The translations under genes were made by a program, and so were the position numbers. Positions 26,937-35,948 of a DNA stretch of 64,000 bases are shown here, in pieces (position 1 is the first letter of the stretch; every line of letters starts with the position of its first letter). Below the pieces are notes generated by a model. That model did no database searches. It worked only from the letters and a program-made list of their open reading frames with translations, and was not told the DNA's origin. This DNA comes from Alkalihalobacterium alkalinitrilicum. GTDB lineage: Bacteria > Bacillota > Bacilli > Bacillales > Bacillaceae_F. Where the stretch lies: the NCBI RefSeq assembly GCF_002019605.1, contig NZ_KV917368.1, forward strand, positions 2,095,843 to 2,159,842, given 5' to 3'.

Positions 26937-27437
26937 CTATCCTCTTCGAATTGGTCTACCTAAATAAATCGTACCGTCTCTAACTTCTAAGTCATACACA
27001 TCAAGTGGTCGTGTTGGCGGTGTTCCAGCAACGTTCGTACCATCTAACTCAAATCGACCGAAATGGCATGGGCAGAAGAATTGGTTTTGATAATCTGGAT
27101 TTGTGTTCCAGTCAACCGTACAGCCTAAATGCGTACAAACTGGTGATAACGCAACGATTTCATCACCTTGTCTGAAGATCCATGCGTTTCTTGTTACTTC
27201 TGAAGTATACCAAGCATCAACCTGTTCAAACGTAAAGTTAAATCTTTGTGGTTCATTTGTAATTTCATCTACTTGTGCAACTGCAACAAAATCCCCTTCA
27301 GCTCCAACTTTTAAAGCAGGGTCTAACGCAAAACGAGCCATAGGCATAATCATACCTGCAGCCATAAAACCGCCAACACCTGTAAGCGTATACGTTAAAA
27401 ATTGACGTCTTGATACTTTATGATCTTTCTCACTCAC
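26937..27437 (-). CDS. qcrA: Menaquinol:cytochrome c reductase, Rieske iron-sulfur subunit
   Basis: The 166-residue Rieske protein passes electrons from menaquinol to the cytochrome c part. Both cluster-binding boxes are present: CTHLGCTVDWN and CPCHFGRF, including the two Cys of the stabilising disulfide. The N-terminus has the twin-arginine motif VSRRQFLTYT and a hydrophobic anchor, so Tat-dependent insertion of the folded protein is expected. The start is GTG after GGGGGG. First gene of the operon with a near-consensus promoter upstream. Confidence 0.96.
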   Translation of the reverse strand: MSEKDHKVSRRQFLTYTLTGVGGFMAAGMIMPMARFALDPALKVGAEGDFVAVAQVDEITNEPQRFNFTFEQVDAWYTSEVTRNAWIFRQGDEIVALSPVCTHLGCTVDWNTNPDYQNQFFCPCHFGRFELDGTNVAGTPPTRPLDVYDLEVRDGTIYLGRPIRRG

Positions 27438-27511
27438 TCTCTTTCCCCCCCTACGTTGTAAGTTAAGTCCAACCGGACATAATTTAACACATATAATACT
27501 AGGACATACTC

Positions 27512-27540
27512 ATGATAGCTAACTACTCTTTCAATGTCAA
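27512..27540 (-). promoter_or_regulatory. Sigma-A promoter of qcrABC
   Basis: Consensus TTGACA (27535-27540) and TATCAT (27512-27517) 17 nt apart on the minus strand, about 70 nt before qcrA. Confidence 0.7.
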
Positions 27541-27577
27541 TCTTTTCAGAAGTCAAAATCTGTCGGAATTTACAATA

Positions 27578-28036
27578 TCACCGATTCTGCCACTTGTTTG
27601 TCAAAAAGGGAATCAGCTGTTTAATTTGGCCTTCTACAACCTCTACCTTATGCTTGTGATCCATATGTTCTAAAGGAATAGAAGGGAGCCAGATTAAGGT
27701 TTCTGTTAATTCTTGCTTGGCTTGTTCCCATTCAAAATCAGAGGTAATAAAAATAATATGGCTAATATCATTTTCTTTAAGTGCTTTTTCCCAACTTTTT
27801 AACCGTTCAAACTTACCATCACTTTCACTTTTCAAATATGTAAACGGCGGAAACTCAATCACTCTACCTTGGAATTGACGTTCTAATTCACTAGAAATAA
27901 TCGAAATAAACTCACCCATCGCTACCGTAGATTTAATTTCATTTTCCCAGTTAATCGGGATTAAAGGTACGATAGCCGTATCCACATACTCTTTTGCTTG
28001 TAAATAAGTATCCATTTCTCGTGCTAACCACTTCAT
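27578..28036 (-). CDS. ypiF: YpiF family protein (DUF2487), function unknown
   Basis: A 152-residue soluble protein (MKWLAREMDTYLQAKEYVDT at the N-terminus) located between ypiB and qcrA, as is YpiF of B. subtilis. The repeated strand-helix pattern (HIIFITSDFEWEQAKQEL) suggests an alpha/beta fold, but no catalytic motif is evident. AGGAGAG precedes the ATG. A hairpin upstream separates it from ypiB and the qcr promoter follows it, so it may be a single-gene unit. No function is proposed. Confidence 0.84.
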   Translation of the reverse strand: MKWLAREMDTYLQAKEYVDTAIVPLIPINWENEIKSTVAMGEFISIISSELERQFQGRVIEFPPFTYLKSESDGKFERLKSWEKALKENDISHIIFITSDFEWEQAKQELTETLIWLPSIPLEHMDHKHKVEVVEGQIKQLIPFLTNKWQNR

Positions 28037-28111
28037 TCTCTACTCTCTCCTAACAACTCAAAAAGTATTTATTACCATCTTATCTTATCGAAAAATCAAT
28101 AAAAATAAAAC

Positions 28112-28171
28112 AAGCTGACTTATAGAATTTTGCTAGCTACTACAAGCAAGCAAAACGTTATAAATCAGCTT
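28112..28171 (-). terminator. Long hairpin after ypiB
   Basis: Arms AAGCTGACTTATA...TTTTGCT and AGCAAAA...TATAAATCAGCTT are complementary over about 20 pairs; a U-rich stretch (TTGTTTTATTTTTATT) follows on the minus strand. Confidence 0.7.
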
Positions 28172-28177
28172 CACCAT

Positions 28178-28705
28178 TTATTTCTTTTTATTTATTAATT
28201 GATTAAATGTTTCTTCGTCTTTATTATCTAAGGCTTCATTCATTTCTTCATACCATTGTTTTTCTCTAAATGAAGCTAACGCTTTATCAAGGAAGATTTC
28301 CGCTAATAGTGCATCAGCTGTCGCCATTTGATTTTCTGGAATATATGGATTATCTTCAAGAACTGCTACATAATGTGGGTTCGTTTTTGCATTTGAAAAG
28401 TTCAACTGAATATAAACTTCCTCTGTATTATTCAATCGAATATCGTGAAACGCTTTTTCCGCATCCATCGTTACATGTTTGTGCTTATGAAAACAAAATG
28501 GTACATGATCGACATCAGTTGTAGAAATAATTAATGCTTTCGGACAAAATTCAGCTCTTTCAACAAAATGGACTTTCTCCATTAAATTTTCATCACTTAT
28601 TAAGTAATTTAAAAGCCATGCACATTCTCTTCGTTTCAACTGGTAAGCATTAAGAAACCAACGTAAAAACTCTTTTTTCTCATATACTGAAATTGTGCTG
28701 CTCAT
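28178..28705 (-). CDS. ypiB: UPF0302 protein YpiB (ReoY-like)
   Basis: A 175-residue protein of the UPF0302 family, recognised from MSSTISVYEKKEFLRWFL, RRECAWLLNYL, the FVERAEFCPKALIIST segment and position between ypiA and ypiF. In Listeria the homologue was named ReoY, which helps ClpCP degrade MurA and so tunes peptidoglycan synthesis; the same role is plausible here but is family knowledge. GGGGAGGG precedes the ATG. The gene lies 118 nt downstream of ypiA. Confidence 0.87.
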   Translation of the reverse strand: MSSTISVYEKKEFLRWFLNAYQLKRRECAWLLNYLISDENLMEKVHFVERAEFCPKALIISTTDVDHVPFCFHKHKHVTMDAEKAFHDIRLNNTEEVYIQLNFSNAKTNPHYVAVLEDNPYIPENQMATADALLAEIFLDKALASFREKQWYEEMNEALDNKDEETFNQLINKKK

Positions 28706-28823
28706 CCTGATTCCCTCCCCGAAAGGCTAATACCTTATTTCACATTTACACGACAACAGAAAGGATAGTATGTATTTCTTATTCTCCATCTGACCATATG
28801 AATCCTTTAATAAAATACATATA

Positions 28824-30086
28824 TTAGAGATCTTCTTCTATATAATTGATTAGTTCTTTAATATTTAATCGTGATTCATCCAATGTGATTGCCTTTTTGA
28901 ACAATGTCAAACTTTCATTACGTTCACCGTTCTCCATCAAGAATTTACCATATTCCTCTAGAAAGTCAACATCTTCTGTAAAATCTTCTTTTACAGCTTC
29001 AAAACATTCTTTTGCTTTATCCATTTCATCATTTTCATAACGAGCGACCGCTTCATACCATGTTAAAGCTGGGTCTCCTTCACCGATATCTTTTAAGTGT
29101 TCAACCAAGTCAATTAGGTCTTCATAGCGCCCTTCATGTTTCAAAAATCCTGCCAATGTTCGGACAGCTTCAAAATGGCTAGGGTTAATCGCAATGACCT
29201 CTCTTAAATATTCTTCCCCTTTATCTCGATTATTCATTTTAAAGCTTAACTTTCCACCATGTACGTATAATTCTTCGTTAAATTGATCAACCGCAAGCCC
29301 CTCATTGATAACCTTGATCGCATCTTCGTAGCGGTGGAGAGCTTCAAAACATTTTGCTAAGTAAGGATACACACTGCTGAACTCTGAGTCAAGTTCCTTT
29401 AAAGTGGTAAACTGGTCAATTGCAAGTTCATATTTCTCAATTTGATACGCTGTATATCCATAATTAAAAATAGCATGAATATCTAATTGTTGATCTAGGC
29501 CCTCAGCATAAAATTTTAATGCTTCTTCATATTCACCTGTACCACTATAGGCTTCAGCTAAACGTAAAGCAATATTCATCTCTTCTAGCTTCACGTTCGC
29601 ATAATAAGCCTTTTTTAAATGAGGTAGACTCTTTTGAAAATCTCCTCTATCTAAGTAAAAATCACCAAGCCCAAAAGACACAATCGGTTCATCTGGAGCT
29701 TTCTCAATAGCCTTTAACAACTTCTGTTCAGCAACTTCATCTAGTCCTTGCATTTGATATAAATCAGCTAACAATAATAGCGATCTTACATAAACCGGAT
29801 CATCGTCATTAACCTCAAGAAGCATTTCGATCGCTTCGTCCTCTTGGCCTAAATCAATTAACAACTCTGCATAAAATGTATAGAGTTCACCTTCATCAGG
29901 ATATAGTAGTAATAAATCATTGATAATTTTTTTTACTTTTTCTAGATGCCCCAACGAATAATATGCTTCTGCTAATTCAAATTTAGTCTCATGGTTACTC
30001 GTATTCTCAAGTTCTGCTAATTGTGCGAGTCCTTGATCTACTTGACCACTTTCTATTTTTTTTACGGCTTCAATAATTTTTCCCAT
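28824..30086 (-). CDS. ypiA: TPR-repeat protein YpiA
   Basis: Start taken as the ATG at 30086 after CTGGAGG, giving 420 residues. The whole protein is an array of about ten tetratricopeptide helix pairs, such as AEAYYSLGHLEKVKKIINDLLLLYPDEG in pattern, ADLYQMQGLDEVAEQKLLKA and YGYTAYQIEKYELAIDQF. YpiA of B. subtilis has the same size and context and works together with YpiB; the TPR surface should bind protein partners. A perfect terminator separates ypiA from the upstream amidohydrolase-like gene. Confidence 0.88.
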   Translation of the reverse strand: MGKIIEAVKKIESGQVDQGLAQLAELENTSNHETKFELAEAYYSLGHLEKVKKIINDLLLLYPDEGELYTFYAELLIDLGQEDEAIEMLLEVNDDDPVYVRSLLLLADLYQMQGLDEVAEQKLLKAIEKAPDEPIVSFGLGDFYLDRGDFQKSLPHLKKAYYANVKLEEMNIALRLAEAYSGTGEYEEALKFYAEGLDQQLDIHAIFNYGYTAYQIEKYELAIDQFTTLKELDSEFSSVYPYLAKCFEALHRYEDAIKVINEGLAVDQFNEELYVHGGKLSFKMNNRDKGEEYLREVIAINPSHFEAVRTLAGFLKHEGRYEDLIDLVEHLKDIGEGDPALTWYEAVARYENDEMDKAKECFEAVKEDFTEDVDFLEEYGKFLMENGERNESLTLFKKAITLDESRLNIKELINYIEEDL

Positions 30087-30124
30087 AAAAATCCTCCAGC
30101 GAGTTTTGTTGTTTACTTTTAAAC

Positions 30125-30161
30125 TAAATAAAAATACCATCATAACCTTATTATGATGGTA
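30125..30161 (-). terminator. Terminator after the amidohydrolase-like gene
   Basis: Perfect 11-bp stem TACCATCATAA / TTATGATGGTA, 5-nt loop, then TTTTTATTT on the minus strand. Confidence 0.88.
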
Positions 30162-30209
30162 GCATAAGTAATGTACGTTTAACTATCATTTCGCATTATT
30201 GACAAATCA

Positions 30210-31124
30210 TTAATAATCCATAACTTCTTTATAAGCTTCGCTAATCGGTAAAAAATGTCTCGGTACATTAATTCTGACTTCCCTACCAAAACCTGGTTTA
30301 TAATAAATAGATTCACCCGCTTTAATGACCTTTCCACGTAGGACGACAACGGCAGGTTCAATTGGGACCATCGAATCTTTGTTTACTTCATCATTTTGGT
30401 ACAAAATGTAATCGACATCACTTCCTACGATGAGCTCACTTTTTCTTGGATAAAGTCCTGCTTTTTTTGACAAAACTTTCGGAAATGGTTCATGCTCGTC
30501 AGGAAACGATAAATGGGTGGGAATTCTATATTGATTAGATAGTTCTCCCCATACTTGAACGAGTTTTTCCTCTTTTTTTCGTGTAACAGGGGTTTCTGTC
30601 CAATTTGGGATAATTAATAGTTGATAATTAATCATGGCTTCTTTCATTCGTTCCCACGACACTTTGTATAAGTCTTCTATAGAGTTAATGTTTAGACGTA
30701 TTATCGGAACTTTTTCACGCCTGCACTTTCGAATAAGTAATGGCGTTAAACCCGTAAGTGTAGTTTGAATACCAATCATAAAATCAATAGGGCTATTGAT
30801 AAGCTGATGACGCGCAAGTCGTAACTTCTTATTTAACTCATCTACGTTTTCCACCAAAGGATACGTTACGATCGTCGTACACCCTTTTTCAATTAAACGC
30901 TTAAATCTCACTTTATAAGCTTCTTTATGATTGAAGTTAATCAAGTTAAAATCATTCATAATGTGACCAGCAGCCAATGTAAACCCGTTCATGTTCAATC
31001 GTGTAAACTTCAATTTATCCATTTTCTCATTTACATAAGAAACAGAATCATTTTCAATATAGTAGGATTTCTTTTGAATTTCACGATCTACTTTTCTTTT
31101 TACATCTGCAAGAATGTATTTCAT
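30210..31124 (-). CDS. Amidohydrolase-like protein lacking the metal-binding His motif
   Basis: A 304-residue protein that I do not recognise by name. The C-terminal third reads like the end of an amidohydrolase: GSDVDYILYQNDE, PAVVVLRGKVIKAGESIYY, FGREV. The centre has barrel-type strands (DFMIGIQTTLTGLTPLLI, VPIIRLNINS, LLIIPNWTETP, IPTHLSFPDEHE). Where active enzymes have GxxDxHxH the sequence is AAGHIMNDFNLINF, so at least one of the paired metal histidines is missing. It is therefore either inactive or uses another arrangement. It is absent from the B. subtilis aroE-ypiA interval, and it is preceded by a strong promoter and a terminator-like structure (31249-31385). Confidence 0.7.
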   Translation of the reverse strand: MKYILADVKRKVDREIQKKSYYIENDSVSYVNEKMDKLKFTRLNMNGFTLAAGHIMNDFNLINFNHKEAYKVRFKRLIEKGCTTIVTYPLVENVDELNKKLRLARHQLINSPIDFMIGIQTTLTGLTPLLIRKCRREKVPIIRLNINSIEDLYKVSWERMKEAMINYQLLIIPNWTETPVTRKKEEKLVQVWGELSNQYRIPTHLSFPDEHEPFPKVLSKKAGLYPRKSELIVGSDVDYILYQNDEVNKDSMVPIEPAVVVLRGKVIKAGESIYYKPGFGREVRINVPRHFLPISEAYKEVMDY

Positions 31125-31248
31125 GACTATCCCACCTTCCTATATAGACAAGCTATGAGGAAGAAGCTAAAAAAATGACCTTTTTCTTTTTTACGGCCGT
31201 ATTCATTCTATATTGTTTTATTCGCTCTTAATTTGATGAATACCGAAC

Positions 31249-31291
31249 AAAAAAAAAGACCTGTTCGAAAACGTAAACGCTTTCAAACAGG
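31249..31291 (-). terminator. Strong terminator of the candidate small RNA
   Basis: 11-bp stem with one G-U pair, inner CGT/ACG pairs, and nine consecutive Ts on the minus strand. The loop region 31272-31286 also matches the CcpA cre consensus at 14 of 15 positions. Confidence 0.88.
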
Positions 31292-31351
31292 GTTAGCAAG
31301 ATGCTAAAAAGTCTATTAGTATGGATAGGAGTGGAGAGAAACCATACGCTA
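31249..31351 (-). ncRNA. Candidate small RNA with CU-rich loop, about 100 nt
   Basis: From a predicted start near 31351 (minus strand) the RNA would fold as: hairpin 1, ATTA-GC-GTATGG with CCATACTAAT, closing a 17-nt loop UUUCUCUCCACUCCUAU (31325-31341); hairpin 2, TTAGCA/TGCTAA; and a terminator hairpin CCTGTTTGAAA / TTTCGAACAGG with nine Us (31249-31291). A sigma-A promoter sits directly upstream. The loop is complementary to Shine-Dalgarno sequences. It may be a free small RNA or an attenuated leader of the 30210-31124 gene. Confidence 0.6.
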
Positions 31352-31357
31352 ATTTTT

Positions 31358-31385
31358 ATTATATAGAAAAATATAACAAAGTCAA
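31358..31385 (-). promoter_or_regulatory. Near-consensus sigma-A promoter of the candidate small RNA
   Basis: TTGACT (31380-31385) and TATAAT (31358-31363) 16 nt apart on the minus strand, located between the aroE terminator and the hairpin series. Confidence 0.75.
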
Positions 31386-31417
31386 TAAGTAAATTCAAAA
31401 AATTAAAAATATTTTTG

Positions 31418-31440
31418 AAGCAGGGGATCTCCCCTGCTTT
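31418..31440 (-). terminator. Terminator at the end of the aro-trp supraoperon
   Basis: Stem AAGCAGGGG / CCCCTGCTT with 4-nt loop, 3 nt after the aroE stop, followed by an A/T-rich tail. Confidence 0.85.
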
Positions 31441-31443
31441 TCA

Positions 31444-32733
31444 TTATTGTAAGCTGTTAATATGTTCAAAAAAATTAGGATATGATACGGCAATTGCCTC
31501 ACTTTTTTCAACAGTAACACTACTGTTAGCAATACACCCTGCAATCGCCATTGCCATACCGATTCGATGATCTCCATGACTATTAACGGTATTTCCGTTG
31601 AGTTGGATAGGACCTTCTATAACCATTCCATCATCTGTTGCTTCTATCTTTGCGCCTAATTTTTTTAATTCACTAACAACCGTATCAATTCGATTCGTTT
31701 CTTTTACTTTTAGTTCTTCAGCATCACGAATAACTGTTTTCCCTTGCGCTTGTGTTGCTAATACTGCAATGACTGGAATTTCATCGATTAATCTCGGAAT
31801 AATATCTCCACCAATTTCACACCCTTTAAGCTCAGATGTGGAAATTACAATGTCAGCAACAGGTTCACCGTTCGTTTCCTTTTCATTCATCAATTCAAGA
31901 CTAGCACCCATTTTTCGAAGGACATCAATAATTCCTGTCCGCGTCGGATTAATTCCAACATTTTTAAGTACAATATGACTATTTGGAACAATGGCACCTG
32001 CCACTAAAAAAAACGCCGCAGAAGAAATATCTCCAGGTACAATAACATGTTGTCCTGTTAACTCTTGTCCACCTTTTACCGATACTGTTAGCCCATCTCT
32101 TTCCACCTCAACACCGAAAGCTTGAAGCATCCGTTCTGTATGATCACGGGATAATTCTGGCTCAGTCACACTCGTTACACCTTCACTCTGTAAACCAGCG
32201 AGTAAAATGGAAGATTTGACTTGAGCACTTGCCACTTTAGAAGAATATGCAATCCCCCTTGTCGTGCCACCACGGATCGATAAAGGAGTCAAATTGCCAT
32301 TATTACGACCATCAATCAATGCACCCATTTCTCGTAATGGATTTGTTACTCTTGACATCGGCCGTTTACCAATAGAAGCATCACCAATCACGACAGAATG
32401 AAAAGGACGTGTAGCTAAAATCCCTAGCATCAATCTCGTCGTTGTTCCTGAATTACCTACATCGAGAATTTCAGTAGGTTCCGTTAACCCGCTCCAACCA
32501 TTACCGTCAACTTTAACCTTGTCACCTTGGGCATCAATATGAACACCTAACTTCTGAAAGCAGGCAATGGTGCTTAAACAATCTTCACCTGGAAGGAAAC
32601 CTTCTATTGTTGTCGTTCCATTTGCGATCGCTCCAAACATAACAGCACGGTGAGAAATGGATTTATCTCCTGGTACTTTAATGGTTCCATTTAGGCCAGC
32701 AGTTACTTTTTCTACTTTATTCACTTCTCTCAC
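31444..32733 (-). CDS. aroE: 3-phosphoshikimate 1-carboxyvinyltransferase (EPSP synthase)
   Basis: Sixth step of the shikimate pathway (the enzyme called AroA in E. coli). The 429-residue sequence has the substrate loop [16 protein letters not shown], the [15 protein letters not shown] motif, the [10 protein letters not shown] segment and KETNRIDTV. The GTG start at 32733 overlaps the tyrA stop (GTGA); a second GTG at 32724, better spaced from GGAG, is also possible. Last gene of the supraoperon, ending at a strong terminator. Confidence 0.96.
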   Translation of the reverse strand: MREVNKVEKVTAGLNGTIKVPGDKSISHRAVMFGAIANGTTTIEGFLPGEDCLSTIACFQKLGVHIDAQGDKVKVDGNGWSGLTEPTEILDVGNSGTTTRLMLGILATRPFHSVVIGDASIGKRPMSRVTNPLREMGALIDGRNNGNLTPLSIRGGTTRGIAYSSKVASAQVKSSILLAGLQSEGVTSVTEPELSRDHTERMLQAFGVEVERDGLTVSVKGGQELTGQHVIVPGDISSAAFFLVAGAIVPNSHIVLKNVGINPTRTGIIDVLRKMGASLELMNEKETNGEPVADIVISTSELKGCEIGGDIIPRLIDEIPVIAVLATQAQGKTVIRDAEELKVKETNRIDTVVSELKKLGAKIEATDDGMVIEGPIQLNGNTVNSHGDHRIGMAMAIAGCIANSSVTVEKSEAIAVSYPNFFEHINSLQ

Positions 32734-33833
32734 TCCATTACATTAGTTTCATACAGATGATATTTTAAGCTCGTCTCTGCTTTTTCTCGATCCTCGTTAG
32801 AACGAAAACTGAGTCTAAGGACTCCCATAATATCTTCTCTCGTTTCGATAATACGAATGTTAGTTATACTTATATTTTCTTTCGCTAATATACCTGTAAC
32901 ATCCGAAATCACCCCAGGATGATCGGGAATATCTACATATAAATCATAAAACGCTGGGATTGCACCTTTTTTATGAATTGGTAAACCATCACGAAATTTT
33001 TTCGCATGGTCGAAATACTCATGGATCTTCTCATCTTCTCCTTGTTCAATGAGCACACGAACATAATTCATCTCTTCTTGCCATTTATCTAATAAGTCCA
33101 TTAAGCTATCTTTATTATGAATGAGAATATCACGCCACATCACAGGACTGCCAGATGCAATTCTGGTAATATCTCGAAACCCTCCAGCAGCTAGTCTTGA
33201 TACTAACGGATCTTCTTCTTCAATTTTCGCCACTTGATGGACAAGACTAGCGGCAACGATGTGCGGAAAGTGGCTAATCGCACCAGCAAGTCGATCATGC
33301 TGTTCAGGAGACATCTCAATAAATCTAGCCCTCGTTCCTTTTAGCCAATTTTGCAACTGAATGACTTTTGTCATATTCGTATCGGCTACCGGGGTTAGAA
33401 TATAGAAAGCATTTTCAAATAAATGAGCTCTTGCCGCTTCCACACCACTTTTATGCGAGCCTGCCATTGGATGACCACCAATAAAGGTTACGTCTTTCTC
33501 TATAAGACATGTTGCACTTTGAAAAATTCTTTTTTTAGTACTCCCAACATCTGTTATTATCGCACCAGGTTTCAATTCATAGTTGGATAAATCCTCTAAT
33601 AACTGCTCTGTTTTCGTAACGGGGGTTGCTAGTATGATTAAATCTGCATTTTTCACACCATCTCGAATTGTATCTACTGCATCATCAATAACTTTTAATG
33701 AAAACCCCATTTTCACTTGCTGTTCATTTATATCGTATCCGACAATATGAACATCGTGCTCTCTTTTTATCGCTAATGCAATAGAACCTCCTATTAATCC
33801 TAGACCGATTACAAATACTTTACGTTTCTCCAC
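32730..33833 (-). CDS. tyrA: Prephenate dehydrogenase with C-terminal ACT domain
   Basis: Oxidises prephenate to 4-hydroxyphenylpyruvate for tyrosine. Residues 1-280 are the dehydrogenase, with the NAD-binding [24 protein letters not shown] and the catalytic [10 protein letters not shown]; residues about 297-367 form an ACT domain ([20 protein letters not shown]), the usual feedback-binding module. Length 367 is normal for Bacillus. It overlaps aroE and follows hisC by 14 nt. Confidence 0.96.
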   Translation of the reverse strand: MEKRKVFVIGLGLIGGSIALAIKREHDVHIVGYDINEQQVKMGFSLKVIDDAVDTIRDGVKNADLIILATPVTKTEQLLEDLSNYELKPGAIITDVGSTKKRIFQSATCLIEKDVTFIGGHPMAGSHKSGVEAARAHLFENAFYILTPVADTNMTKVIQLQNWLKGTRARFIEMSPEQHDRLAGAISHFPHIVAASLVHQVAKIEEEDPLVSRLAAGGFRDITRIASGSPVMWRDILIHNKDSLMDLLDKWQEEMNYVRVLIEQGEDEKIHEYFDHAKKFRDGLPIHKKGAIPAFYDLYVDIPDHPGVISDVTGILAKENISITNIRIIETREDIMGVLRLSFRSNEDREKAETSLKYHLYETNVME

Positions 33834-33847
33834 GTCTAAATCTCCTT

Positions 33848-34954
33848 CTAGCCTATAGAGTTCACTTTTCTTTCTTCAAGCCAAACTGAAAGCTCATGAA
33901 TAATCCCTGCATTTTCTTCCTGACTTCCCACTGTAATTCTTGCACATGTCGGGAATCCGAGCGCATTTCCTGATCGAACAATATACCCTTTTTTCAAGAG
34001 AAAATCAAAAATTTCATCACCATTAATACCGAAATCAATTAAAAGAAAGTTGGTTTGAGTAGGGTAATATTTCAAGTTATATTTCTCACAAAATTGAATA
34101 TATTGTTTGATACCCTCTACATTTTTTTCATAACAATCCTTTATGAATTGTTGATCGTCTAATGCTGCAATCGCAGCAGCATGCGCGAATGTTGTTGTGT
34201 TAAACGGCGGACGTACAGGCTCAATTAAAGAAATCACCTCGGCGTTAGCTACACCAAAGCCAATTCGTAGAGCTGCCATGCCATACGCTTTGGAGAACGT
34301 ACGTAAAACAATTAAATTCTTATATTGGTCAAGTAATGGTATCGTCTCAGGGAAATCTGAAGCTGTCACATATTCATAATAAGCCTCATCTGAAACAACG
34401 AGAACTCCTTTAGGAACACGAGCTAAAAACGATTTAAAGGCTTCTTCATTTACATATGTACCAGACGGATTATTCGGATTACACACCCAAACAATTCTTG
34501 TATTTTCATCAATAGCTTCAAGCATCGCATCTAGATCATGAACACCATCAATAGATGGAACTTCGCGAACTTCAGCGCCTTCAATTACGGCATTTAATTT
34601 ATATTGTGAAAAAGTAGGGTCAGCCGTTACCGTATTAGTGTTTGGAGTCAAAAATGTTCGACAAAGTAATTGAATGACTTCATCAGAACCGTTTCCGAAT
34701 ACAAGTTGTTCAGGTTGTACACATAAAAAATCAGCCACTTTATTTCGAAGTTCTGCTGCATAACCATCAGGATAAATAGCGGTATTTCCTGCAAGGCTAG
34801 AAATTGCTTCTGCTACTTTTTTTGAAGCACCAAAGGGGTTTTCATTTGACGCGAGTTTTACCACTCGCTCTAAGCCTAACTCTCGTTTTACTTCCTCAAT
34901 CGGTTTTCCTGGCTTATAGGCAGGGAGTCCAATCACTTGTTGTTTTGCTTTCAA
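33848..34954 (-). CDS. hisC: Histidinol-phosphate / aromatic aminotransferase
   Basis: In B. subtilis the single HisC in this operon transaminates both histidinol phosphate and the aromatic keto acids, which explains its place between trpA and tyrA. The 368-residue PLP enzyme shows LASNENPFGAS, WVCNPNNPSGTY, VSDEAYYEY and the lysine in LRTFSKAYGMAALRIGF. Start is TTG after AGAGGTG. It is separated from trpA by 190 nt that contain a very long hairpin. Confidence 0.94.
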   Translation of the reverse strand: MKAKQQVIGLPAYKPGKPIEEVKRELGLERVVKLASNENPFGASKKVAEAISSLAGNTAIYPDGYAAELRNKVADFLCVQPEQLVFGNGSDEVIQLLCRTFLTPNTNTVTADPTFSQYKLNAVIEGAEVREVPSIDGVHDLDAMLEAIDENTRIVWVCNPNNPSGTYVNEEAFKSFLARVPKGVLVVSDEAYYEYVTASDFPETIPLLDQYKNLIVLRTFSKAYGMAALRIGFGVANAEVISLIEPVRPPFNTTTFAHAAAIAALDDQQFIKDCYEKNVEGIKQYIQFCEKYNLKYYPTQTNFLLIDFGINGDEIFDFLLKKGYIVRSGNALGFPTCARITVGSQEENAGIIHELSVWLEERKVNSIG

Positions 34955-34997
34955 TTGTTAGCACCTCTTTCTATGTAATTGTAAAATCCTACAGGTT

Positions 34998-35080
34998 GGG
35001 GCTGACCCAGGTAGTAAAGTGTAGGCCCCCTCGTTTAACCAATGGCGTACGAGGAGGGCAGACACTTATGAGTCAGCCTC
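34998..35080 (-). other. Long stem-loop between trpA and hisC
   Basis: Three stacked helices can form: GGGGCTGAC/GTCAGCCTC (34998-35006 with 35072-35080), AAGTGT/ACACTT (35017-35022 with 35062-35067), and CCCCCTCGT/ACGAGGAGGG (35026-35034 with 35049-35058). No U-run follows on the minus strand. It may act in RNA processing or mRNA stability inside the supraoperon. Confidence 0.75.
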
Positions 35081-35144
35081 TACTTATCTTATTAGTATAA
35101 ATAATACTTTAATGGTTTACAGTGAAAAATCTTATACTCCTATG

Positions 35145-35948
35145 TTACGATGAAATGAGTGAAAGGACAAACGTTTTTATATGCAAAAGTCCATCTTTTC
35201 TTAATTTTTCATCATTAAGTTGTGACTCTACACTTTCTATCTCACGGATGATCGCACTACCGACTATGACTCCATCACAATGAGGTTGAAGTTGTTGTAC
35301 TTGTTCATTATTGGATACACCAAATCCAACAACAACTGGAACCGTACTATTTTTTCTTACCTCCTCAAGAAATTCATATACTTTTGGGTGAAATTCATTT
35401 CTAACCCCTGTTACTCCTAAGGAAGATACACAGTAAATGAAACCTTGTGCATTTTTCGCAATCCTTTCAATACGCTGTTTTGAGGTCGGAGCTACTAACG
35501 AAATAAATTGCAATTCGTTTTTCTTACATAATTGTGCGAGTTCTTCACTTTCTTCAAATGGTATATCAGGTACTAATAGACCATCAACCTGACATTCTTT
35601 CGCCTTTTCCATAAACTCCTCTTCACCGAATTGAAGAACAGGATTATAATACGTAAACGCAATAACTGGGATTTCTAATCCTTTTTCACGCATGATCGGC
35701 ACGAGTTCTAAAGCTTTTTTAAGTGACATTTGCTGAGCTAGCGCTCGCTTTGCTGCTCGTTGGATAACTGGCCCGTCTGCAAGAGGATCCGAATAAGGAA
35801 TACCTAGTTCAATTGCATGTGCTCCTGCTTCTTGAAGTGTTAATGCTATTTCAATAGTAATTTCTGGGGTTGGATCTCCAGCCATAATAAACGGTATAAA
35901 AAGTGGTTGATCTTGTTTACGAACGTATTGTTGAAATCGGACCGTCAT
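35145..35948 (-). CDS. trpA: Tryptophan synthase alpha subunit
   Basis: Cleaves indole-3-glycerol phosphate to indole, which is passed to TrpB. The 267-residue TIM barrel shows the catalytic glutamate in [20 protein letters not shown], the later aspartate region [13 protein letters not shown], and the phosphate loop VGFGVS. Its start overlaps the trpB stop by 4 nt. Last gene of the trp cluster proper. Confidence 0.97.
   Translation of the reverse strand: MTVRFQQYVRKQDQPLFIPFIMAGDPTPEITIEIALTLQEAGAHAIELGIPYSDPLADGPVIQRAAKRALAQQMSLKKALELVPIMREKGLEIPVIAFTYYNPVLQFGEEEFMEKAKECQVDGLLVPDIPFEESEELAQLCKKNELQFISLVAPTSKQRIERIAKNAQGFIYCVSSLGVTGVRNEFHPKVYEFLEEVRKNSTVPVVVGFGVSNNEQVQQLQPHCDGVIVGSAIIREIESVESQLNDEKLRKDGLLHIKTFVLSLISS

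Noticed and set aside
31125-31248. Small coding gene between the RNA terminator and the amidohydrolase-like gene
   Set aside because: No start codon with ribosome site opens a frame of useful length on either strand.
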